Part shown: positions 37,587 through 47,509 of the stretch, piece by piece
Layout: the number at the start of each line of letters is the position of its first letter
Numbering within the stretch: position 1 is the first letter of the stretch
NCBI GenBank assembly: GCA_903884105.1
Contig: CAISDJ010000096.1
Location: forward strand, 1-64,000
From: an uncultured Pseudomonadota bacterium
GTDB taxonomy: Bacteria; Pseudomonadota; Gammaproteobacteria; Steroidobacterales; Steroidobacteraceae
Direction of reading: 5' to 3'
Length of the DNA: 64,000 nt
Translations under genes and position numbers: made by a program
Notes under the pieces: generated by a model
Database searches by the model: none
What the model was told of the DNA's origin: nothing
Seen by the model: only the letters and a program-made list of their open reading frames with translations

Positions 37587-38528
37587 TTACTTCTTCTTTC
37601 GGGCCGGCTTGCGGACTGCCGACTTCTTGCGTGGCGGCGCTTTGCGAACTGCGGCCCGTTTGGTGGCCGGTTTGCGCCCCGCGGCCTTTGCAGCCGGTTT
37701 GCGCGCAGCAGTCTTCCGCTTCGCGCTCTTCTTCGCCCCTTTCTTCGCCGGCTTGCGCGCGGCTTTCTTTGCGGCTTTAGGCGCAGCCTTCTGCTTGGCC
37801 TTGGACTGCGCAGGCTTGCGCTTGGCGGCTTTCCGGACTGCCGGCTTCGCCGACTTCTTGCGCCTGGCCTGCGTTGGCTTGGCTGCAGCTGCAGCCTCCA
37901 TGCGGGCAAAGACCTCTTCCATCTCGCCCTCACCCTTGACGACGCGCAGCAGGCCGAGCTTGCGGTAGTGCTCGATCAGCGGTTGAGTCTGCGCGGCATA
38001 CACCTCCAGGCGCTTTGCAATGACCTCTTCCTTGTCATCGGGACGCTGGAACAGCTCGGGATGATCGGCGCAGTTGTCGCAGCGGGGCGTGGTGCCCGCC
38101 GGAGCGAAGGAAATACTGAACACGCGCCCACAGGTCCTGCAGATGCGGCGGCCGGCAAGCCGCTTGATCAACGTCCGCGTGCGGACTTCCATGAGCAGCA
38201 CGGCCTCGAGCGGCGCGCCAAGTTCGATCAGCATGGCATTGAGTGCCTTCGCCTGTTCGCTGTTGCGCGGAAAGCCGTCGAGGACGAAGCCCGCCTTCGC
38301 ATCCGGCTGGCCGAGGCGCTCGCGGATCAGCCCCAGGACGATATCGTCGGACACCAGTTGCCCCGCATCCATGGCCGCCTTGGCCTTGAGACCGAGCTCC
38401 GTCTGGCGCGCCACGGCGTCGCGCAGCAGGTCGCCCGAGGAGATCTGCGGAACCCCGTACTTCGCCTGCAGCCGCTGTGCCTGAGTGCCCTTGCCAGACC
38501 CCGGCGCGCCTAGTAATACGATTCTCAT
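37587..38528 (-). CDS. adk: Adenylate kinase with zinc-type LID and a histone-H1-like Lys/Ala/Arg tail
   Basis: 313 aa from the ATG at 38528, against about 215 for normal Adk. Residues 1-215 are a complete kinase: P-loop GAPGSGKGT (7-15), SSGDLLRDAVA, FVLDGFPRN, and a LID with four cysteines (C130, C133, C150, C153) that should bind zinc. From about residue 218 to 313 the protein is almost entirely Lys, Ala, Arg and Pro in short repeats (RKPAKKGAKKSAKRKTAAR). That resembles AlgP or histone-H1 C-termini, which bind nucleic acid. The frame is continuous, so this is a real fusion rather than an artefact of start choice. Confidence 0.95.
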   Translation of the reverse strand: MRIVLLGAPGSGKGTQAQRLQAKYGVPQISSGDLLRDAVARQTELGLKAKAAMDAGQLVSDDIVLGLIRERLGQPDAKAGFVLDGFPRNSEQAKALNAMLIELGAPLEAVLLMEVRTRTLIKRLAGRRICRTCGRVFSISFAPAGTTPRCDNCADHPELFQRPDDKEEVIAKRLEVYAAQTQPLIEHYRKLGLLRVVKGEGEMEEVFARMEAAAAAKPTQARRKKSAKPAVRKAAKRKPAQSKAKQKAAPKAAKKAARKPAKKGAKKSAKRKTAARKPAAKAAGRKPATKRAAVRKAPPRKKSAVRKPARKKK

Positions 38529-38693
38529 TGTTGGGGAACCTCTGAAATATTCGTCGGGGGAGCGAAGATTGCGCCCGCAAAGGCTCGCTACCCTACTAAA
38601 AAGTGCACTCCGAGCCAATGAGGGAAAGAAGGCGCGCCGCAGCCACGGCTCTCGGTAGAATGCGGCCAGCCGTCAGCCCTCCTGGAGCCTTCC

Positions 38694-39965
38694 ATGCCTA
38701 AGCCCACGCCCCGGAACGCTTTTTACGCCCAGTCGGGTGGCGTCACCGCCGTCATCAATGCCTCCGCCTGTGGCGTCATCGAGACCTGCCGCAATCACAA
38801 GGGCCGCATCGGCAAGGTGTTCGCCGGCCGCAACGGCATCCTGGGCGCCCTGCAGGAAGACCTGATCGATACCAGCAAGGAATCGGCTGCCGCGATCCGC
38901 GCCCTCAGGCACACCCCGGCAGGCGCCTTCGGGTCGGCCCGCTACAAGCTCAAGAAGTTCGAGGACTCGACCGCGCAGTACGAACGACTGATCGAGGTCT
39001 TCAAGGCGCACGACATCGGGTATTTCTTCTATAACGGTGGCGGCGACTCGGCCGACACGTGCCTGAAAGTGGCGCAGCTCGCGAGCCGCATCGACTACCC
39101 CCTCAAGGCCATTCACGTGCCGAAAACCGTGGACAACGACCTGCCGCTGACCGATTGCTGCCCCGGGTTCGGTTCCGTTGCCAAGTACGTCGCGGTTTCG
39201 ATCCGCGAGGCTGGATTCGACGTGGCCTCCATGGCCCGCACCTCGACCAAGGTGTTCATCCTGGAAGTCATGGGTCGCCATGCCGGCTGGATCGCCGCAG
39301 CGGGAGGGCTTGCGGCTGAAAAGGCGGGAGATTCCCCGCAGATCATCCTGTTTCCCGAGATCCCCTTCGACGAGGACAAGTTCTGCGCGAAGGTGCAGGA
39401 CTGCGTCAAGCGGTATGGCTACTGCTCCGTCGTCGTGTCCGAAGGCGTGAAGAACCCTGAGGGCAAGTTCCTGGCCGATGCGGGTACCCGCGATGCCTTC
39501 GGCCACGCGCAGCTCGGGGGGGTCGCCCCGGTCGTGGCGGAAATCGTCAAACGCCGGCTGGGCTACAAGTATCACTGGGCGGTGGCCGACTACCTGCAGC
39601 GGGCCGCCCGCCACATTGCCTCGAAGGTTGACGTCGAGCAGGCCTATGCCGTCGGCAAGGCTGCCGTGGAGCTCGCGCTGAAGGGCGCCAACTCGGTCAT
39701 GCCGTCCATCGTCCGGTTGGCAGACAAGCCCTATCGCTGGAAGATTGGCGTGGTGAAGCTTGAGGACGTCGCCAACCGGGAAAAGAAGCTACCGCGCGAC
39801 TACATCACGGCAGACGGCATGCACATCACTGCCAAGGGCCGCCGGTACCTCGCCCCCCTCATCAAGGGCGAAGACTATCCCCCCTATCGCGACGGGCTAC
39901 CGCAGTACGTGACCCTGAAGAACACCCCGGTCAAGCGCAAGCTGAAAGCAGACTTCGTGGTATAG
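38694..39965 (+). CDS. pfp: Pyrophosphate-dependent 6-phosphofructokinase
   Basis: 423 aa. Reversibly phosphorylates fructose 6-phosphate using PPi. The key residues point to PPi rather than ATP: the loop is NGGGDSADT (115-119 region, Asp where ATP enzymes have Gly) and the catalytic stretch is PKTVDNDLPLTD with Lys where ATP enzymes have Gly (residue 144). The N-terminus AFYAQSGGVTAVINA and VMGRHAGWIAA are conserved. The next gene is a membrane pyrophosphatase, a pairing also known in methanotrophs. No ATP-PFK gene is in the window. Confidence 0.93.
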   Translation: MPKPTPRNAFYAQSGGVTAVINASACGVIETCRNHKGRIGKVFAGRNGILGALQEDLIDTSKESAAAIRALRHTPAGAFGSARYKLKKFEDSTAQYERLIEVFKAHDIGYFFYNGGGDSADTCLKVAQLASRIDYPLKAIHVPKTVDNDLPLTDCCPGFGSVAKYVAVSIREAGFDVASMARTSTKVFILEVMGRHAGWIAAAGGLAAEKAGDSPQIILFPEIPFDEDKFCAKVQDCVKRYGYCSVVVSEGVKNPEGKFLADAGTRDAFGHAQLGGVAPVVAEIVKRRLGYKYHWAVADYLQRAARHIASKVDVEQAYAVGKAAVELALKGANSVMPSIVRLADKPYRWKIGVVKLEDVANREKKLPRDYITADGMHITAKGRRYLAPLIKGEDYPPYRDGLPQYVTLKNTPVKRKLKADFVV

Positions 39966-40105
39966 TCGTCCGCGTTTTTGCGCTGCTGGTGGGCGCATTT
40001 TCCAAACACAATCAATCGCCTGTCCCCGCTTCAAGCCCCTTGCCGCAAGGTGGCGGAAGGCGGGAGCAGACGATCCGCTGATCGATAACTGGGAGGACTG
40101 GACTC

Positions 40106-42139
40106 ATGTTGAGTACTTACGGGCTCTGGCTGGCCATTGGCGCCGGAATCCTGGCCATCATCTACGGCATTTTCTCTGCGCAGTGGATCGTGCGCCAGCC
40201 GGCTGGCAACGAGCGCATGCAGGAAATTGCAGCCGCCATCCAGGCGGGCGCGCAGGCTTACCTGAATCGCCAGTACTCGACCATCGCCATCGTTGGCGTC
40301 GTCCTGTTCCTGGTCCTCGGGTTTGCGCTCAACTGGCCTACGGCCGGTGGCTTCCTCGTCGGCTCGGTGCTGTCCGGGCTCGCAGGCTACATCGGCATGC
40401 ACGTCTCCGTGCGCGCCAACGTCCGCACGGCTCAGGCAGCCAGCGTCGGTCTGAACCCTGCGCTGCAGGTTGCGTTCCGCGGCGGCGCCATCACCGGGAT
40501 GCTCGTAGTCGGCCTCGGCCTCCTCGGCGTGGCTGCGTACTACCTCGTGATGCTGCAAGTCACGGATGGCGACACTGCGCTGCACTCGCTGGTTGGCCTC
40601 GCCTTCGGCGGTTCGCTGATCTCGATCTTCGCGCGACTGGGCGGCGGCATCTTCACGAAGGGCGCTGACGTCGGCGCCGACCTCGTGGGCAAGGTCGAAG
40701 CCGGCATTCCCGAAGATGACCCCCGCAACCCTGCCGTGATCGCGGACAACGTGGGCGACAACGTGGGCGACTGCGCCGGCATGGCCGCGGACCTGTTCGA
40801 AACCTACGCCGTGACCGTGGTGGCCACGATGCTGCTCGCCGGCCTCCTGGTCAGCGAAGTCGGCGCGAATGCGGTGCTCTACCCGCTGGTGCTCGGCGCC
40901 GTGTCCATCGTGGGCTCCATCATCGGCACCTTCTTCGTGAAAGTGTCTGACGGCGGCAAGATCATGAACGCCCTGTACCGTGGCGTCTTCGTGTCAGCCG
41001 TCGTGGCTGCCATCGCGTTCTATCCCGTCACGATGATGATGATGGGCGACATCGCCATGGACATGTACTTCTGTGCGCTCATCGGCCTCGGCCTCACGGG
41101 AGCCATGATCGTCATCACCGAGTACTACACGGCCACCGAATACGCACCCGTGCGCTATGTCGCGGCGGCTTCGCAGACGGGTCATGGCACCAACGTCATC
41201 GCCGGTCTTGCCATCTCGATGAAGTCGACAGCGCTGCCGGTGCTCGCCGTCTGCGCCGCCATCTGGGGCTCGTTCGAACTCGGCGGCTTGTACGGCATCG
41301 CGATTGCGGCAACAGCCATGCTGTCGATGACCGGCATGATCGTTGCGCTCGACGCGTACGGCCCGATCACCGACAACGGCGGCGGCATTGCCGAAATGTC
41401 CGGCCTGCCGAAGAACGTGCGTACCATCACGGACGCGCTGGATGCCGTGGGTAACACGACGAAGGCCGTCACGAAGGGCTATGCCATCGGCTCGGCAGGC
41501 CTCGCCGCGCTCGTGCTGTTCGCAGACTACACCCACAACCTCGATGCCATCGGCAAGCTGCAGCCGTTCAGCCTGTCCGACCCGGCCGTCATCATCGGCC
41601 TGTTCATCGGCGGCATGGTCCCTTACCTGTTCGGCGCGATGGCAATGGAAGCCGTGGGCCGTGCCGCGAGTTCCGTGGTGGTGGAAGTCCGCCGCCAGTT
41701 CCGCGAGATCAAGGGCATCATGGAAGGCACCGCCAAGCCTGACTACTCGAAGGCGGTCGACCTGCTGACACGCGCGGCGATCAAGGAAATGATCATCCCG
41801 TCGCTGCTGCCGATCCTGGTTCCGGTGGTGGTCGGATTCGGCATGAACATCCTGATGGGTCCGGGCGCAGGCGTGAAGGCGCTGGGCGGCCTGCTCATCG
41901 GCACGATCGTCACCGGCATCTTCCTCGCGATTTCGATGTGCACCGGTGGCGGTGCCTGGGACAACGCGAAGAAGTACATCGAGGAAGGCAACTTCGGCGG
42001 CAAGGGTTCCGAGACGCACAAGGCCGCCGTGACCGGCGACACCGTGGGCGACCCCTACAAGGACACCGCTGGCCCTGCGATCAACCCGTTGATCAAGATC
42101 ATCAACATCGTGGCGCTGTTGCTGGTGCCTTTGCTGTAA
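40106..42139 (+). CDS. hppA: Membrane proton-translocating pyrophosphatase
   Basis: 677 aa with about 16 membrane helices. Couples PPi hydrolysis to H+ export. The signature [24 protein letters not shown] is intact, with the acidic [16 protein letters not shown] region. The K+-independence marker Lys is present in [14 protein letters not shown] (K453), so it should be the K+-insensitive H+-pumping type. GGGAG lies before the ATG. It follows pfp by 140 bases and has its own strong terminator. Confidence 0.97.
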   Translation: MLSTYGLWLAIGAGILAIIYGIFSAQWIVRQPAGNERMQEIAAAIQAGAQAYLNRQYSTIAIVGVVLFLVLGFALNWPTAGGFLVGSVLSGLAGYIGMHVSVRANVRTAQAASVGLNPALQVAFRGGAITGMLVVGLGLLGVAAYYLVMLQVTDGDTALHSLVGLAFGGSLISIFARLGGGIFTKGADVGADLVGKVEAGIPEDDPRNPAVIADNVGDNVGDCAGMAADLFETYAVTVVATMLLAGLLVSEVGANAVLYPLVLGAVSIVGSIIGTFFVKVSDGGKIMNALYRGVFVSAVVAAIAFYPVTMMMMGDIAMDMYFCALIGLGLTGAMIVITEYYTATEYAPVRYVAAASQTGHGTNVIAGLAISMKSTALPVLAVCAAIWGSFELGGLYGIAIAATAMLSMTGMIVALDAYGPITDNGGGIAEMSGLPKNVRTITDALDAVGNTTKAVTKGYAIGSAGLAALVLFADYTHNLDAIGKLQPFSLSDPAVIIGLFIGGMVPYLFGAMAMEAVGRAASSVVVEVRRQFREIKGIMEGTAKPDYSKAVDLLTRAAIKEMIIPSLLPILVPVVVGFGMNILMGPGAGVKALGGLLIGTIVTGIFLAISMCTGGGAWDNAKKYIEEGNFGGKGSETHKAAVTGDTVGDPYKDTAGPAINPLIKIINIVALLLVPLL

Positions 42140-42161
42140 GCGGCACGCACGGCACGGAGAC

Positions 42162-42193
42162 GAAAAAGGCGCAGCGAGAGCTGCGCCTTTTTC
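42162..42193 (+). terminator. Intrinsic terminator after hppA
   Basis: GAAAAAGGCGCAGC (42162-42175) pairs perfectly with GCTGCGCCTTTTTC (42180-42193) over a GAGA loop, with a T-run in the 3' arm and more T after it. Probably also useful to the converging gene. Confidence 0.95.
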
Positions 42194-42194
42194 T

Positions 42195-42249
42195 TTGGGC
42201 TGGGGGCTGGAGCCAGAGGCTATCGGGATCCTTCCACCTCAAGCCTCTT
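42195..42249. repeat. Heptamer array, inverted arms, hppA to GGDEF/EAL gene gap (GGGGGCT / GCCTCTT type)
   Basis: Left arm 42195-42222: TTGGGCT, GGGGGCT, GGAGCCA, GAGGCTA. Right arm 42236-42249: ACCTCAA, GCCTCTT, ending exactly at the stop codon of the minus-strand gene. Weaker than the other arrays but in 7-base register, and the unit is shared with the gap-pgk array. Confidence 0.65.
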
Positions 42250-44544
42250 TCAGACGGCTCTGGCGGCCACGCGGTTCATTGGCTGGGGGCGCCCGAGCTG
42301 GTAGCCCTGAACGAAGTCGACGCCCATGCGCTTGGCGGCCTCGAGGGCGCCCATGTCCTCGACGTGCTCGGCCACCACCTTGAACTTCAAAGTACGCGCA
42401 AGCTTGATCATCGCAGCCACCAGCGCCTGGTTGACGGTGTCGGCAGCCAGATTGCTGATGAACGAACCGTCGATCTTGATGTAGTCGAGCGCCAGGTTCT
42501 TGAGGTTCCCGAACGAGGACAGTCCGCGGCCGAAGTCATCGAGCGCGAAATGGCACCCCATGCCGTGCAGCACGCCGATGAAGCGGCGGGAATGGTCCAT
42601 GTTGGTGATGACGGCGTTTTCCGTCACCTCGAAGCAGATCTGGTGCGGCGAGACTCCCGTGCGATCCAGGCAGTCGACGACGAACTCAAGGAACTGCGGA
42701 TCCCCCAGCGTCTGGCCGGACAGGTTGATGGCCAGGCTGCGGCCGACGGGCAGGCGAATGCCACCGCGACCCAGCGCGGTGAACGCGTGCTGCACCACCC
42801 AGCGATCCACTTCTCCCATGAGCCGGTAGCGTTCTGCAGCACGCAGGAACTCCGAAGGCAGGATGCCGCCGGGAACCGCGTCGTCCTGGAGACGCAACAG
42901 CACCTCGAATGCCGGTCCATCTCCGGTGGCGCTCGACGTGGCCACGATGGGCTGCATCAGCAGCTCGAAGCTGCCTTCCTTGAGCGCGAACTGCAGCTTC
43001 TGCAACCACTGGATCTCGCCGCGGTGCCGGGCCGCGGCCTCGTCGCGCGATGAGTAGACGTGGACGTGGTTGCCCTGCTTCTTGGCGACGTAGCAGGCCG
43101 AGTCGGCGGCGCTGATCACTTCATCGAGGGCGCCGCTCTCGCTCGACACCTCGATGAGACCGACGCTGACGCCGACGGTGAAGATCTTGTCCTTCCATAC
43201 GAAACGGTAGTCGTTGACCTTCTGGACCACGTCGTCCGCAATCTGGCGGGCCTTCTCGAGCGGGCAGCCGACGAGCAGCAGGCCGAACTCGTCCCCCCCC
43301 AGACGTCCCGCCGTATCCGAGTCACGGACCGTATCCTTGATGAGCGCAGCGACCTCGCGGAGCATGCTGTCGCCCGCCGCGTGGCCGCATGAATCGTTCA
43401 CCGTCTTGAAGCGGTCCAGGTCGAGATAGCACAGCGCGTGGCGGGAGGAATTGGCGCGAGCCAATTCCAGCGATTCCTGCACGCGGCGCTCGAACTCACG
43501 ACGATTGGCAAGGCCCGTGAGCGCGTCATGGCTCGCCTGGTACGACATCTGTTGCGTCAGGCCGCGCATCTCGCTGACGTCGCGGATCACCACCACGGCC
43601 CCGACCAGTTCGCTGCGCTGGTTCTTGAGGGGCGACGCGGACAGCTCCACCGAGCGCTCGTTCTCGCCGCTGCGCGACACCATCAGGCCACGGCGGCCGA
43701 CGGTCACCCGCGCTTTCGATGCGAGGCACTGTTTGACCGGATCGCCGAGCGAACGGCGGTCGTTCTCGTCCACGAGCGCGATGACTTCCGTGATGAGCTT
43801 GCCAAGCGCGTCAGGCGCCGCAATGCCCATCAGCTGCTCGGCAGCCTGGTTCAAGTAGTCGATGTGCCCGGCAGCGTCCGTCGTGATGACGCCTTCACCG
43901 ATGGAATCAAGCGTTTCCCAGGCCGTGGGCCGGGACCGGGCCACGGCCGTGGACGCGGTGGTACGCGGCCCCATTTCAACCAGCGTGATCAGCAGAGCCG
44001 GCAGGCCCTGGTAGTCGATGCGCGTACAAGCGAGCTCAACCCTCGCTGTCTGGTTGACGGCGGGATGCAGCTCGACCTCGAGCCGGGTCGGCGCCTGCTC
44101 TTCACGCAACTTGCGCTTGATGTACTCGCCCACCAGCCCTTCATAGTCGTGGTGGACCACCGTGGCCAACGGCTTGCCAAGCAATTCAACGCCCGAGTTT
44201 GCCCCAACCAGCGCTGCGAACCGGTCGTTCGCGAAGACCAGGGTGTCGCGATGGACCGCTACGGCTTCGTGGAGGCTCGTCAGAACATCGCCGATGACCT
44301 GCTCGCGCGCTTCCAGCTTGCTGTCGAACCTCGATACCTGGTCGAGCAGCTCGTTGGCGGCAGTGGCGAGCGTTTCGGCACTGCCATCCGCGGATACCCG
44401 GGCAGCAAAGCGACCCGTCCGGACAATGCCGCTCAGCTCCTCGGCGGCACGGGTGAGCGCCAGGCCGTTGCGTCTGCACCAAACGAGCAAACCAGCCAGG
44501 GAGGCTGCGAGGATCGCAAGCAGGAGGGTCACGGTGCCGGGCAT
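42250..44544 (-). CDS. Membrane-anchored PAS-PAS-GGDEF-EAL cyclic-di-GMP enzyme
   Basis: 764 aa from the ATG at 44544. One membrane helix (about 4-22), a coiled linker, two PAS domains (about 90-190 and 215-325, the second ending VVIRDVSEM), then GGDEF (about 340-500) and EAL (about 515-755). The cyclase site RLGGDEFGLLL is intact. In the EAL domain the first motif reads EVLLRL, but the catalytic Glu and the remaining residues (NLSGQ, FEVTENAV, DDFGRG, KIDGSFI, AEHVED, GYQLGRP) are kept. Both activities are therefore possible. Signals are probably sensed through PAS. The gene stands alone. Confidence 0.93.
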   Translation of the reverse strand: MPGTVTLLLAILAASLAGLLVWCRRNGLALTRAAEELSGIVRTGRFAARVSADGSAETLATAANELLDQVSRFDSKLEAREQVIGDVLTSLHEAVAVHRDTLVFANDRFAALVGANSGVELLGKPLATVVHHDYEGLVGEYIKRKLREEQAPTRLEVELHPAVNQTARVELACTRIDYQGLPALLITLVEMGPRTTASTAVARSRPTAWETLDSIGEGVITTDAAGHIDYLNQAAEQLMGIAAPDALGKLITEVIALVDENDRRSLGDPVKQCLASKARVTVGRRGLMVSRSGENERSVELSASPLKNQRSELVGAVVVIRDVSEMRGLTQQMSYQASHDALTGLANRREFERRVQESLELARANSSRHALCYLDLDRFKTVNDSCGHAAGDSMLREVAALIKDTVRDSDTAGRLGGDEFGLLLVGCPLEKARQIADDVVQKVNDYRFVWKDKIFTVGVSVGLIEVSSESGALDEVISAADSACYVAKKQGNHVHVYSSRDEAAARHRGEIQWLQKLQFALKEGSFELLMQPIVATSSATGDGPAFEVLLRLQDDAVPGGILPSEFLRAAERYRLMGEVDRWVVQHAFTALGRGGIRLPVGRSLAINLSGQTLGDPQFLEFVVDCLDRTGVSPHQICFEVTENAVITNMDHSRRFIGVLHGMGCHFALDDFGRGLSSFGNLKNLALDYIKIDGSFISNLAADTVNQALVAAMIKLARTLKFKVVAEHVEDMGALEAAKRMGVDFVQGYQLGRPQPMNRVAARAV

Positions 44545-44872
44545 GGGAACTAGCAGGACGCTCCTCTGAACTGTATTGGTCGCAGCTGGCAATGCAAAAC
44601 TGTGGCGCAAGCCGTTGACGCAGCATATCTGATGCCCGACGCCCAACTTGGAGGATTGACCATAATCGTCATGGCCTTTTCTGGATGGGGACCGACTGCA
44701 GTCAAGTTCGACGCCGGCAACCGCCCCCTTCCCGGCAGCCGTCCGGGCGGCTGCCCAGACCCGGCAAGCGGCTTATCTTGGGGCCGGGCGCCGATGTGCT
44801 TTACACTTGCGCCACCGCACCGGGACCGCCCCCGGCCGCAGGCACCCCCACGACTTCGGACAGAGAGTACGC

Positions 44873-45538
44873 ATGAGTCTGGTCAATACGAGTATCGAAG
44901 CAGCCCGGCGGCAGATGGTCGAGCAGCAGGTCCGTGCCTGGGACGTGCTCGATCCGAAGGTGCTGGACGTGCTCCGCCGGGTCCGTCGCGAGGCCTTTGT
45001 GCCCGCAGGGTTCGGCGAGCTCGCCTTTGCCGACGCCCCGATACCGCTCGGCCACGACGAGGTGATGCTGCCCCCGAAGATGGACGGCAAGATCCTGCAG
45101 GCGCTTGACCTCAAACCCACCGACGCCGTGCTCGACGTCGGTAGCGGCACGGGCTTCCTTGCAGCCTGTCTGAGCCGCATGGCGGCCCGGGTCCGTTCCA
45201 TCGAGATTCATGCCGACCTGGCCGAACTCGCCGCACGCAACCTGCTTGCTGCCGCGGCCAACAATGTCGTGGTTGAAAAGGCCGACGCCACGCAGCTGTC
45301 CGAAGCGGGTCAGTACGACGCGATCGCCGTATCCAGCTCGCTGCCGGTCTATGACTCCCGCTTCGAGCAGGCGCTTAAAAGTGGCGGCCGGCTGTTTGTC
45401 GTGGTCGGCGAAGCGCCCGTCATGGAGGCTTGGCTGGTCACGCGGACCGGCGACAGCGCCTGGAGCCGTGTCGCGCTATTCGAGACGTCGATCCCGGCCC
45501 TGGTCAATTCACAGCGCCCTTCGCGTTTCGTGTTCTGA
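44873..45538 (+). CDS. Protein-L-isoaspartate O-methyltransferase-like protein
   Basis: 221 aa from the ATG at 44873. PCMT-type SAM-dependent methyltransferase: FVPAGFGELAFADAPIPLG, the SAM motif VLDVGSGTGFLAACLS and the acidic post-I Glu in RSIEIHADLA. The isoaspartate-binding region is shortened (PLGHDEVMLPPKMDGKILQAL), as in the Pcm-like proteins often found just upstream of tolC, so repair activity is not certain. Followed by a rhodanese gene and tolC in the same direction. Confidence 0.88.
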   Translation: MSLVNTSIEAARRQMVEQQVRAWDVLDPKVLDVLRRVRREAFVPAGFGELAFADAPIPLGHDEVMLPPKMDGKILQALDLKPTDAVLDVGSGTGFLAACLSRMAARVRSIEIHADLAELAARNLLAAAANNVVVEKADATQLSEAGQYDAIAVSSSLPVYDSRFEQALKSGGRLFVVVGEAPVMEAWLVTRTGDSAWSRVALFETSIPALVNSQRPSRFVF

Positions 45539-45573
45539 ATTTCTCCGGCCATCCCCGCTATCAGGAACATACC

Positions 45574-45894
45574 TTGAGCATTCCCGAAATCACGCCCGCC
45601 GAGTTCCTTGCGCGCAAGGGACGCGGAGAAAACTTGACGCTTCTTGACGTGCGTGAAGCGTGGGAGCTGGGTATCGTGAGTGTGCCCGGAATCATCCATA
45701 TCCCGATGAACGAAGTGGCGAACCGCTTGAGTGAGCTCGATCAGTCGGTGGAAACGGTGGTTCTGTGCCGCTCAGGAAGGCGCAGCCTCGAAATCGCACG
45801 GCTGCTGCAACAGCAGGGCTTCCGCGTGGCCAATCTGGCGGGTGGCATCCTCGCCTGGGCGAAGGATGTGGATCCCAGCCTGGCAACCTACTGA
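45574..45894 (+). CDS. Single-domain rhodanese sulfurtransferase
   Basis: 106 aa from a TTG at 45574 with AGGAA upstream; an earlier in-frame start lies inside the previous gene and lacks similarity. Starts SIPEITPAEFL, then LLDVREAWELG, and the active loop CRSGRRS with the sulfur-carrying cysteine. C-terminal ANLAGGILAWAKDVDP is typical. Probably GlpE/PspE-like cytoplasmic sulfur transfer. Sits between the Pcm-like gene and tolC (spacing 35 and 83 bases). Confidence 0.92.
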   Translation: MSIPEITPAEFLARKGRGENLTLLDVREAWELGIVSVPGIIHIPMNEVANRLSELDQSVETVVLCRSGRRSLEIARLLQQQGFRVANLAGGILAWAKDVDPSLATY

Positions 45895-45977
45895 ACTCCA
45901 GGTACCGGCCGGGTTCGAACGACGCAATTCGCCCTGCCAGCCCCCATACCGCCGGCACCTACCAAGGACACGCTCCG

Positions 45978-47351
45978 ATGAGACAGACAACGCGCTTCGC
46001 AATCACCTTGAGCCTTGTGCTGGCCGCTCCGTTTGCGTATGGCGCCGACCTCCTCGAGGTCTACCAGCGGGCGCTGCAGAGTGATCCGCAGATCCGCGAA
46101 GCCGACGCGACCCGGCTCGCGACGCTCGAGTCCAAGCCCCAGGCGCTGGCCGGCCTGCTGCCGACAGTCAGTGCCAACAGCAACTACATCTCGCGCAACC
46201 AAAAGGGCGAGAACAGCACGCTCGCGGTGGTGGGCGGCGTTCCTGTCGTCGGCACCACGACGCAGACCATCGATGCCACCATCAAGCAGTACCAGATCCA
46301 GCTGACGCAGCCGCTGTTCCGCTGGGACCGCTGGGTGGCACTGCGCCGGGCTGACGAACAGGTCGCGCAGGCTGAAGCGGACTTCAAGGCCGCCGAACAG
46401 AACCTCGTGTTCCGCGTCTCGCAGCGCTATTTCAACGTCCTCTCTGCGAAGGACCAACTGGAAGCCACGGAGGGTGCGCTGGCCGCCGTGAGCCGCCAGT
46501 TTGAACAGGCCGAACAGCGCTACGAAGTCGGCCTCATCGCCATCACCGACGTGCAGGAATCCCGCGCCGCAGCCGACCAGGCCCGCGCCGCCGTCATCGC
46601 CGCCAAGCGCACGCTGTCGACCAACCAGGAACTGCTGCGCGAGCTGACGGGCGAGATGTTCACGACGCTCGCGGCCCCCGGCGAAGACATGCCCCTCAAG
46701 AGCCCGAGCCCTGCGAGCGAGGAACAATGGGTGTCGGCCGCCATGGAGCAGAACCTGACATTGATCTCGAGCCGCTTGTCCCTCGACATCGCCAAGGAAG
46801 CCATCAGCAACGCGCGCACGGGACACTACCCGACGCTCGACCTCGTGGGCACGCGTTTCAACAATGCCCAGAATGCCGACCAGATCAACAACGGCAATCC
46901 GTCGCCCGCCAACAGCGATATCACGCAGGACTCGATCGCGCTGCAGCTGACGGTACCGATTTACTCGGGCGGCGCCGTCTCCTCGCGAGTGCGCGAGCAG
47001 GTGTACCGGCATCGCGCAGCCCGCGAGCGCCTCGAGCGTACCGCGCGCGAAACCGAACGCGCGGCGCGTGACGCTTACCTCGGCGTGAACAGCGGCATCG
47101 CGCGGGTCCAAGCGCTCAGGCAGGCCGTGGAGTCCAGCCGCACCGCGCTGCGGGCCTCCGAGGCCGGCTTCGAAGTCGGCACGCGTACCACCGTCGACGT
47201 GCTGGATGCGCAGCGCCGGTTGCTCGATGCGGAGACGAACTACGCCCGCAGCAAGTACGACTACATCATCGGCATCATCCAGCTGAAGCAGGCCGCTGGA
47301 ACGCTCTCTCGCGACGACCTGGCCGAAATCAACGGCTGGCTGAAGGAATAG
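45978..47351 (+). CDS. tolC: TolC-family outer-membrane efflux channel
   Basis: 457 aa from the ATG at 45978. Trimeric outer-membrane channel for type I secretion and drug efflux. The signal peptide is clear (FAITLSLVLAAPFAYGADL), followed by DLLEVYQRALQSDPQIREA and the two-fold repeated helix/barrel structure; LTQPLFRWDRWVALRRADEQ and the second-repeat LQLTVPIYSGGAVSSRVREQ mark the barrel strands. Neighbouring Pcm-like, rhodanese and waaA genes match the usual tolC locus of related genera. Confidence 0.95.
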   Translation: MRQTTRFAITLSLVLAAPFAYGADLLEVYQRALQSDPQIREADATRLATLESKPQALAGLLPTVSANSNYISRNQKGENSTLAVVGGVPVVGTTTQTIDATIKQYQIQLTQPLFRWDRWVALRRADEQVAQAEADFKAAEQNLVFRVSQRYFNVLSAKDQLEATEGALAAVSRQFEQAEQRYEVGLIAITDVQESRAAADQARAAVIAAKRTLSTNQELLRELTGEMFTTLAAPGEDMPLKSPSPASEEQWVSAAMEQNLTLISSRLSLDIAKEAISNARTGHYPTLDLVGTRFNNAQNADQINNGNPSPANSDITQDSIALQLTVPIYSGGAVSSRVREQVYRHRAARERLERTARETERAARDAYLGVNSGIARVQALRQAVESSRTALRASEAGFEVGTRTTVDVLDAQRRLLDAETNYARSKYDYIIGIIQLKQAAGTLSRDDLAEINGWLKE

Positions 47352-47365
47352 CCGGCGGCGCAGGT

Positions 47366-47509
47366 AGGAAGCCGCGGAAGCCTTAAGGAAGCGAGGCAGC
47401 CCGACTTCCTGCACTCTGGCTTCCTTGGCTTCCTAGCTTCCTTGGCTTCCTTGGCTTCCTTGGCTTCCTTGGCTTCCTAGCTTCCTAGCTTCCTAGCTTC
47501 CCAGCTTCC
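47366..47509. repeat. GGAAGC-type short tandem array, inverted arms, tolC-waaA gap
   Basis: Short left arm about 47366-47392 with three GGAAGC units. Long right arm 47405-47509 with about eleven GCTTCC units spaced 8-9 bases (GCTTCCTTG and GCTTCCTA forms). It fills the gap between convergent tolC and waaA, and its right end abuts the waaA stop codon (TAA followed directly by GGAAGC on the minus strand). Confidence 0.93.

Noticed and set aside
42162-42193. hppA terminator hairpin as part of the repeat class
   Set aside because: It is a normal GC stem with T-run and has no 7-base periodicity; the array starts just after it.
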